A program made the position numbers and the translations under genes. Below the pieces are notes generated by a model that saw nothing but the letters and a program-made list of their open reading frames with translations, was not told the origin of the DNA and ran no database searches. DNA of 10,826 bases from NCBI GenBank assembly GCA_030039095.1, contig JASHQP010000718.1, positions 1 to 10,826 of the forward strand. Reading direction: 5' to 3'. The stretch is from Streptosporangiaceae bacterium. Its GTDB lineage: Bacteria > Actinomycetota > Actinomycetes > Streptosporangiales > Streptosporangiaceae. Of this stretch, positions 6,702 through 10,826 are shown in pieces (the stretch's first letter is position 1; every line of letters starts with the position of its first letter).

Positions 6702-6743
6702 TCAGGGGCGGCGCCACCAGCCTTCGGTGCGGATCGCGTGCAT
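6702..6743 (-). CDS. trpL: Tryptophan leader peptide (13 residues)
   Basis: The short frame encodes MHAIRTEGWWRRP and a TGA stop. Two adjacent Trp codons (TGG TGG, 6719-6714) lie just before the first attenuator stem. Its role is to sense charged tRNA-Trp by ribosome stalling, and the peptide itself is probably without function. No Shine-Dalgarno sequence precedes the ATG at 6743. A -10-like TAGGCT ends 6 nt before it, so the mRNA may begin at or near the ATG. The start fits the attenuator geometry: the stop codon lies in the loop between segments 1 and 2. Confidence 0.88.
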   Translation of the reverse strand: MHAIRTEGWWRRP

Positions 6744-6749
6744 GGCGAG

Positions 6750-6755
6750 AGCCTA
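6750..6755 (-). promoter_or_regulatory. Candidate -10 element for the trp leader transcript
   Basis: TAGGCT fits the actinobacterial TANNNT -10 pattern and ends 6 nt before the leader ATG. Only 56 nt separate the upstream gene's stop codon from that ATG, so the promoter must lie here or inside the end of that gene. No good -35 hexamer was found at the expected distance. Confidence 0.4.
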
Positions 6756-6799
6756 GCAGGTCAGGCCGGGGCGCTGGCGGTGGCCGCGCTACCTGAAAA

Positions 6800-7795
6800 C
6801 TAGAAGTCGACCCAGGTTCCCGCACCCCGGCCGGTGGCGTTGCGGTAGGCGAGCCTGGCCGCCACCAGGTCCTCGATGGCCAGGCCGAGCGATTCGAAGA
6901 CGGTGATCTCGGTGTCCCCGCTGCGGCCCGGCGCGGTGCCGGTGAGCAGCTCACCGAGCTCGGCCCGGACGTGGTCAGGCCCGATCGCGCCTTCTGCCCG
7001 AGCCAGGACGTAGTCGCCCGCCTCGTTGGCGACCGACTCCCGGCTGTCCGCGAACACGGCGGCGGCCGCCATCGTCTCGGCGTCGAGTTCGCGTGCCTGG
7101 GGCACGCACGCTCCGACGGCGTTGACGTGCGCGCCCGGCGCCAGCCAGTCCCTGCGCAGCACGGGCTCGGCCGAGCTCGTGGCGGTCACGACGATCCCGG
7201 CCCCGGCGACCGCGTCGGCCGCCGAGTCGCACGCGGTCACCGGCACGGAGGTGTGCTCTCGCATGTCCTCGGCGAACCGGCGCGCCTTGTCCGGGTTCCG
7301 GCCCGCGACCCGGACCCGGTCCAGCGGCCGCGCATTTGCGACGGCCAGCAGGTGCGACCGAGCCTGCACGCCGGTGCCGATGATCGCCAGTTCCGCCGCG
7401 TCGGCCCGGGCCAGCAGCCCGGTGGCGACGGCCGACACGGCCGCGGTGCGTATCTCCGTGACCGCCGACGCGTTGAGCATGGCAAGCGGCTCGCCGGTCT
7501 GCGCGCTGGACAGCAGCACCACGCCCTGGTGCGAGTCAAGCCCGCGGGCCGGGTTGCCGCCGAAGATGCAGATGGCCTTCAGGCCGTAGGCCGCCGTGGC
7601 ATCCTGCCCGTCGGCGAGGTAGGCGGGCATCAGCGCCATCATCCCAGCCGCCGCCGGCGGCCTGATGATCGTCCGCAGCGGCTGGTGTGCCTGGCCGCTC
7701 TGGTACGCGACCAGCGCTTCCCGCATCGCGGCGGTGCACTCCCCGTACGGCAGCAGGGCATGCACGTCGCGGGCGCCGAGGACCAGCAGCTTCAT
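6800..7795 (-). CDS. Ornithine cyclodeaminase / mu-crystallin family protein
   Basis: The 331-residue length is usual for the family. It shows the substrate-domain block LKAICIFGGNPARGL with Lys73, Arg116 in TEIRTAAVSA, and the Rossmann motif IGTGVQA (139-145) for NAD(P). The family includes ornithine cyclodeaminase (ornithine to proline plus ammonia), alanine dehydrogenase-like enzymes and ketimine reductases. The aspartate that true ornithine cyclodeaminases carry in a GGD(C)P segment is not seen: the stretch reads NAVGACVPQARELD (225-238). An imine reductase or amino-acid dehydrogenase role is therefore more likely than cyclodeamination. The ATG at 7795 has GGAGG 5 nt upstream; the frame is open to 7978 but inside ftsH. 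The gene begins 34 nt after the ftsH stop codon, so the two are probably co-transcribed. The substrate is unknown. Confidence 0.88.
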   Translation of the reverse strand: MKLLVLGARDVHALLPYGECTAAMREALVAYQSGQAHQPLRTIIRPPAAAGMMALMPAYLADGQDATAAYGLKAICIFGGNPARGLDSHQGVVLLSSAQTGEPLAMLNASAVTEIRTAAVSAVATGLLARADAAELAIIGTGVQARSHLLAVANARPLDRVRVAGRNPDKARRFAEDMREHTSVPVTACDSAADAVAGAGIVVTATSSAEPVLRRDWLAPGAHVNAVGACVPQARELDAETMAAAAVFADSRESVANEAGDYVLARAEGAIGPDHVRAELGELLTGTAPGRSGDTEITVFESLGLAIEDLVAARLAYRNATGRGAGTWVDF

Positions 7796-7829
7796 CCGGT
7801 CCTCCGCCCTGTTGCCGGTTTCCGCCTCG

Positions 7830-9827
7830 TCACTGGTGCCCGGACGCGGGAGGCTCGGACGACCGCGACGGCCGGGCACCGTCGTGCGTGGTGGCGGCGT
7901 GCGGGGCGATCGCCATTTCCTCGGGCCGGTGCTCGGGCGCCGGCCTGCCGACGATCCGGTACACGTCGGAACCGTCAACGGTCTCCTTCTCCAGCAGCAG
8001 GTCGACGAGCTGCTCGAGCTCGCTGCGGTGGTCGCGGATCAGGTCCACCGCGTGCTGCTCGGCCTCGCGCAGCAGCCGCGACACCTCGCTGTCGATGGTG
8101 GCCTGTGTCGCCTCGGCGAACGGCCGGCTCGAAAAGCCCTGCCCGCCGCCGCCCAGAAACGCCGACCCGCCTTCGGGATACCCGATCGGCCCCAGCGCGG
8201 GCGACAACCCGAATTCGCGGACCATCTTGGTCGCCAGGTCGGTCGCGCTGGCCAGGTCGTTGGCGGCACCGGTCGAGCCCTGGCCGAACTCGACCAGCTC
8301 GGCGGCGCGCCCGCCCATCCGCACCGCCAGCGAATCGGTGAGATAGTCCTCGGCGTAGAGGTGCCGCTCGTCCACCGGCAGCTGCTCGGTCACCCCGAGC
8401 GTCTGCCCGGCCGGCAGGATCGTGACCTTCGCCACCGGATCGGCGTGATCCGACAGCGCGGCGACGATCGCGTGCCCGGACTCGTGGATCGCCACCGCGT
8501 GCTTCTCGTCCGGCAGCAGCACGTTCGAGCCCTCGCGCCGGCCGAGCAGGATCCGGTCCCTGGCCATGTCGAAGTCGTCCGCGGACAGCACATCGCGGTT
8601 GCCGCGCACCGCGTTGATCGCCGCCTCGTTCGCGAGGTTCGCCAGGTCGGCGCCGGAGAACCCCGGCGTCCCCCGGGCCACCACGTTCAGATTGACGTCG
8701 GGGCCCAGTTTCTTGTCCCGGCAGTGCACGGCGAGGATCGCGGCGCGCTCGGGCAGCGTCGGCAGCGGGATCGTGACCTGCCGGTCGAACCGGCCGGGCC
8801 GCAGCAGCGCCGGGTCCAGGATCTCGGGCCGGTTCGTGGCGCCCAGCACGACGATCCCCTGCGCCACGTCGAACCCGTCCATCTCCGCCAGCAACTGGTT
8901 CAGGGTCTGCTCGCGCTCGTCGTTGGAGACCACGGCGCCCGACCCCGACCGGCGCTGCCCGATCGCGTCGATCTCGTCGATGAAGATGATCGCTGGCGCC
9001 CGCTTGCGCGCCTCGCTGAACAGGTCGCGTACCCGCGCCGCGCCGACCCCGACGAACAGCTCAACGAAGCTGGAGCCGGTGACCGAGAAGAACGGGACCG
9101 AGGCCTCCCCCGCCACGGCCCGCGCCAGCAGCGTCTTGCCGGTACCCGGCGGCCCGATCATCAGCATCCCGCGCGGCGCCACCGCGCCCGCGCGCTGGTA
9201 CCGAGCGGGATTGCGCAGGAAGTCGATCACCTCGCCGATCTCGGACTTCACGCCCTCGTACCCGGCCACGTCGCTGAACTTGGTCGACGGCCGCTCGGCG
9301 TCGAAGACCTTGGCCCGCGACCGGCCGACGCCGAGCACGCCCTGCAGGCCAGCCCCGCCGCCCGCGCCCCGGCTCATGCGCCGGAACAGCCAGAACACGA
9401 GGATGAACGGCAGCAGCAGGATCAGCCAGTACAGCAGGTCGGTGCCCAGGCCCGAGCTCGGCGGGTTCGCGGATATCTTGGCCCCGTCGGAGGTCAGCTG
9501 CTGGGTGAGAGTGGTGGTCGGCGAGCCGGGGATGACGGTCTCGTACGACTTCCCGTTCGTCAGCTCGCCGGAGGCCGAGGTGTTGGCACCGCTGGAGCCG
9601 CTCGCGAACACCACCGTCTTGATCTTGTGCGCGCTGGAGTCCGCGATGAACTGCGAGTAGGTCAGGCTGACCGGCGTCTTGACGTTGATCCCCGGCAGGA
9701 TCAGCCACAGCGCGAAGAACGCAAGCAGCGCGATCGGCCATAGCCAGTGCCGCCATGCCGGCGGTGGTGGTGGTGCCGAGTTCACGGGCTTGTCGCCCGG
9801 TGGCGGCGGGTTCGGCTGTTTGCTCAT
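7830..9827 (-). CDS. ftsH: ATP-dependent zinc metalloprotease FtsH
   Basis: The 665-residue protein is a membrane-bound AAA+ protease that degrades membrane and short-lived cytoplasmic proteins. A Pro-rich cytoplasmic N-terminus (1-24) is followed by a membrane segment (~28-45), an external domain (~46-129) and a second membrane segment (~131-148). The AAA module has Walker A GPPGTGKT (225-232), a pore loop around FVG (258-260), Walker B IIFIDE (280-285) and arginine fingers in LLRPGRFD (Arg343, Arg346). The zinc site is HESGH (448-452; Ser in the usual Ala position), with the third ligand probably Asp524 in GAANDL. The C-terminus (about 625-665) is polar and probably disordered. The folE and tilS/hpt genes that often accompany the main actinobacterial ftsH are not beside it here, so it may be a second copy. 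It begins at the ATG at 9827; no strong ribosome-binding site is visible. Confidence 0.96.
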   Translation of the reverse strand: MSKQPNPPPPGDKPVNSAPPPPPAWRHWLWPIALLAFFALWLILPGINVKTPVSLTYSQFIADSSAHKIKTVVFASGSSGANTSASGELTNGKSYETVIPGSPTTTLTQQLTSDGAKISANPPSSGLGTDLLYWLILLLPFILVFWLFRRMSRGAGGGAGLQGVLGVGRSRAKVFDAERPSTKFSDVAGYEGVKSEIGEVIDFLRNPARYQRAGAVAPRGMLMIGPPGTGKTLLARAVAGEASVPFFSVTGSSFVELFVGVGAARVRDLFSEARKRAPAIIFIDEIDAIGQRRSGSGAVVSNDEREQTLNQLLAEMDGFDVAQGIVVLGATNRPEILDPALLRPGRFDRQVTIPLPTLPERAAILAVHCRDKKLGPDVNLNVVARGTPGFSGADLANLANEAAINAVRGNRDVLSADDFDMARDRILLGRREGSNVLLPDEKHAVAIHESGHAIVAALSDHADPVAKVTILPAGQTLGVTEQLPVDERHLYAEDYLTDSLAVRMGGRAAELVEFGQGSTGAANDLASATDLATKMVREFGLSPALGPIGYPEGGSAFLGGGGQGFSSRPFAEATQATIDSEVSRLLREAEQHAVDLIRDHRSELEQLVDLLLEKETVDGSDVYRIVGRPAPEHRPEEMAIAPHAATTHDGARPSRSSEPPASGHQ

Positions 9828-9833
9828 GAGACA

Positions 9834-9864
9834 TTCTTACGCAGTGTGCCCACGCGAGTGACAA
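9834..9864 (-). promoter_or_regulatory. Candidate ftsH promoter
   Basis: On the minus strand TTGTCA (9864-9859) and TAAGAA (9839-9834) are spaced by 19 bp and resemble -35 and -10 hexamers. The second ends 6 nt before the ftsH ATG, so a leaderless or nearly leaderless mRNA is possible. The spacing is long and the match imperfect, so this is a weak call. Confidence 0.25.
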
Positions 9865-9964
9865 TCGGTCCGCTGCCAGCGCAATCGGGCGCGTTGTCTG
9901 CCTGGCATGTCCCTGTTTGCTCCCTGTCATGAGATCCTCCGAGGAGAGCGAGGAAGAGGCCCTC

Positions 9965-10826
9965 ATGCCGTTCACGATTACCGTCGATGGTGTGCAGCGG
10001 CAGGTGGCGGCCGACGGCGGCCGCAGCCTGCTCGAGGTGCTCAGGGAGGACCTGGGCATCACCGGTCCCAAGCTGGGCTGCGGCGAGGGCGCGTGCGGCG
10101 CCTGCACCGTGCTGATCGGCCGCCGCGCGGTAACCGCGTGCAGCACGCCGGCGGCCGAGGCCGCCGGCCAGCGGGTCACAACGGCCGAAGGGCTGGCCGA
10201 GGACGGCGTGGCGCACCCGGTGCAGCAGGCATGGCTGGAGACCGGCGCGATGCAGTGCGGGTACTGCACGCCGGGCTGGCTCATGGCCACCGCCGCGCTG
10301 CTGAACCGCGTGCCGCACCCGGATGACGCCAGGATCGCCGCGGAGCTGTCGACAAACGTGTGCCGGTGCTGCACGTACCCACGGATCCTGCGCGCGGTCC
10401 GCCGGGCTGCCGAGCTCATGGAGCATCCGGAGCTGCTGGATCCGGTCGCTGGCGCGGATTCGGACTCCGGCCCCGCGGACGCGGTGCCCGCCGCCGGGGT
10501 GCCGCCCTGGGATCAGGCCAGGGACGCGGCGCCGTTCTTCGAGCAGCTCCCCGACGGCCTGGTGACGGTCGTCACCGGGGACGACGGCGCCTGGGTGCAC
10601 GTCGGGGCCGACGGCTCGGTGACGGCGTTCACCGGCAAGGTCGAGGCCGGCCAGGGCACCCGCACCGCACTGGGGCTGCTGGTCGCCGAGGAACTCGCGA
10701 TGCCCTCGGCCTCGGTGCGGGTAGTGATGGGCAACACCGACACCTCACCGTTCGACCTCGGCACGTTCGGCAGCCGCTCGATGCCGTTCGCGGCGCCGCC
10801 GCTCCGCGCGGCGGCCGCGGCAGCGC
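9965..10826 (+). CDS. Molybdenum hydroxylase, 2Fe-2S domain fused to molybdopterin-binding subunit (3'-truncated by window edge)
   Basis: The frame stays open to the right edge, giving 287 residues. Residues 1-~155 are a xanthine dehydrogenase-type iron-sulfur domain. Cys39, Cys44, Cys47 and Cys59 (GCGEGACGACTV) bind a plant-type 2Fe-2S cluster. Cys98, Cys101, Cys133 and Cys135 (QCGYCTPG, NVCRCCTYPR) bind the second. Cys136 is an extra cysteine where Gly is usual. After a linker (~156-195), residues ~205-287 match the start of an isoquinoline 1-oxidoreductase beta-type Mo subunit (FTGKVEAGQGTRTAL, VVMGNTDTSP, TFGSRS). Such enzymes hydroxylate N-heterocycles or aldehydes with water. The substrate is unknown. 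Both parts are normally separate genes, so this is a fusion. The ATG at 9965 follows a purine-rich stretch ending AAGAGG 5 nt upstream. An in-frame ATG at 9929 lacks a ribosome-binding site. It diverges from ftsH. Confidence 0.88.
   Translation, partial: MPFTITVDGVQRQVAADGGRSLLEVLREDLGITGPKLGCGEGACGACTVLIGRRAVTACSTPAAEAAGQRVTTAEGLAEDGVAHPVQQAWLETGAMQCGYCTPGWLMATAALLNRVPHPDDARIAAELSTNVCRCCTYPRILRAVRRAAELMEHPELLDPVAGADSDSGPADAVPAAGVPPWDQARDAAPFFEQLPDGLVTVVTGDDGAWVHVGADGSVTAFTGKVEAGQGTRTALGLLVAEELAMPSASVRVVMGNTDTSPFDLGTFGSRSMPFAAPPLRAAAAAA

Larger units (their letters stand above)
6631..6743 (-). promoter_or_regulatory. trp transcription attenuator (leader with alternative hairpins)
   Basis: Four segments fit the classical attenuator model. 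Segment 1 (CCGCC, 6711-6707) pairs with segment 2 (GGCGG, 6701-6697) around a 5-nt loop. Segment 2, extended to GGCGGTTG (6701-6694), can instead pair with segment 3, CAACGACCGCC (6666-6656), giving GGCGG:CCGCC plus TTG:CAA with a 3-nt bulge. Segment 3 can otherwise pair with segment 4 to form the terminator. A ribosome stalled at the leader Trp codons (6719-6714) would cover segment 1 and free segment 2, so the terminator would not form. A ribosome reaching the stop codon at 6702 would cover segment 2, so it would. This predicts that trpE(G) is expressed when charged tRNA-Trp is scarce. Pairings are read from the sequence; the regulation is inferred from the trp model. Confidence 0.9.

Noticed and set aside
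4475..6796. Long open frame (773 codons) on the plus strand, antisense to trpE(G)
   Set aside because: It is a side effect of high-G+C codon bias in the true gene. Its composition is Arg/Gly/His/Pro-rich with no recognisable domain, and the minus-strand protein has clear motifs throughout.
7665..9743. Long open frame (692 codons) antisense to ftsH
   Set aside because: A shadow of ftsH in the complementary frame, with no domain and biased Arg/Gln/His/Pro composition.
9907..10326. Plus-strand frame of 139 codons with its own ATG
   Set aside because: A shadow of the iron-sulfur domain gene in another frame. The cluster cysteines lie in the 9965 frame, which has the ribosome-binding site.
9061..10419. 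Minus-strand frame of 452 codons spanning the ftsH-hydroxylase spacer
   Set aside because: It overlaps two well-supported genes in other frames and has no recognisable domain.

Overview
The window is high-G+C DNA (74% in a sample at 2381-2480) with almost every codon ending in G or C, GTG starts alongside ATG, and protein families typical of Actinobacteria. I read it as chromosomal DNA of an actinobacterium. The genus cannot be fixed from the sequence. No tRNA, rRNA, CRISPR array, transposase or phage structural gene was seen.

Layout, left to right. Positions 2-712 (+) hold the C-terminal part of a CcdA/DsbD-type membrane thiol-redox protein, whose start lies outside the window. It converges on a gene at 806-1453 (-) for a class I glutamine-amidotransferase-like protein that has lost its catalytic cysteine. 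A lower-G+C divergent spacer follows, then a flavohemoprotein at about 1695-3083 (+) with a long N-terminal extension. A spacer with four copies of a short TGCAATCCC repeat (3105-3263) separates it from a convergent minus-strand block.

That block, in its direction of transcription (right to left), begins with ftsH (9827-7830) and an ornithine cyclodeaminase/mu-crystallin-family gene (7795-6800), which look like one unit. A second unit then begins with a complete tryptophan attenuator: a 13-residue leader peptide with two adjacent Trp codons, mutually exclusive hairpins and a terminator (6743-6631). It precedes a fused TrpE-TrpG anthranilate synthase of the rhizobial type (6589-4400). Behind it come a ThyX-like gene lacking its whole catalytic middle (4380-4039) and a dienelactone-hydrolase-family gene (3988-3278). 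Close spacing suggests these three share a transcript.

Divergent from ftsH, a molybdenum hydroxylase gene starts at 9965 (+) and runs off the right edge. It joins a 2Fe-2S domain to the start of a molybdopterin-binding subunit.

Most genes are ordinary metabolism and housekeeping. The best-supported notable elements are the trp attenuator, two degenerate enzymes (amidotransferase and ThyX), the composition step inside the flavohemoprotein gene, and the hairpin-forming short repeats. I did not find convincing evidence of a wholly new system.
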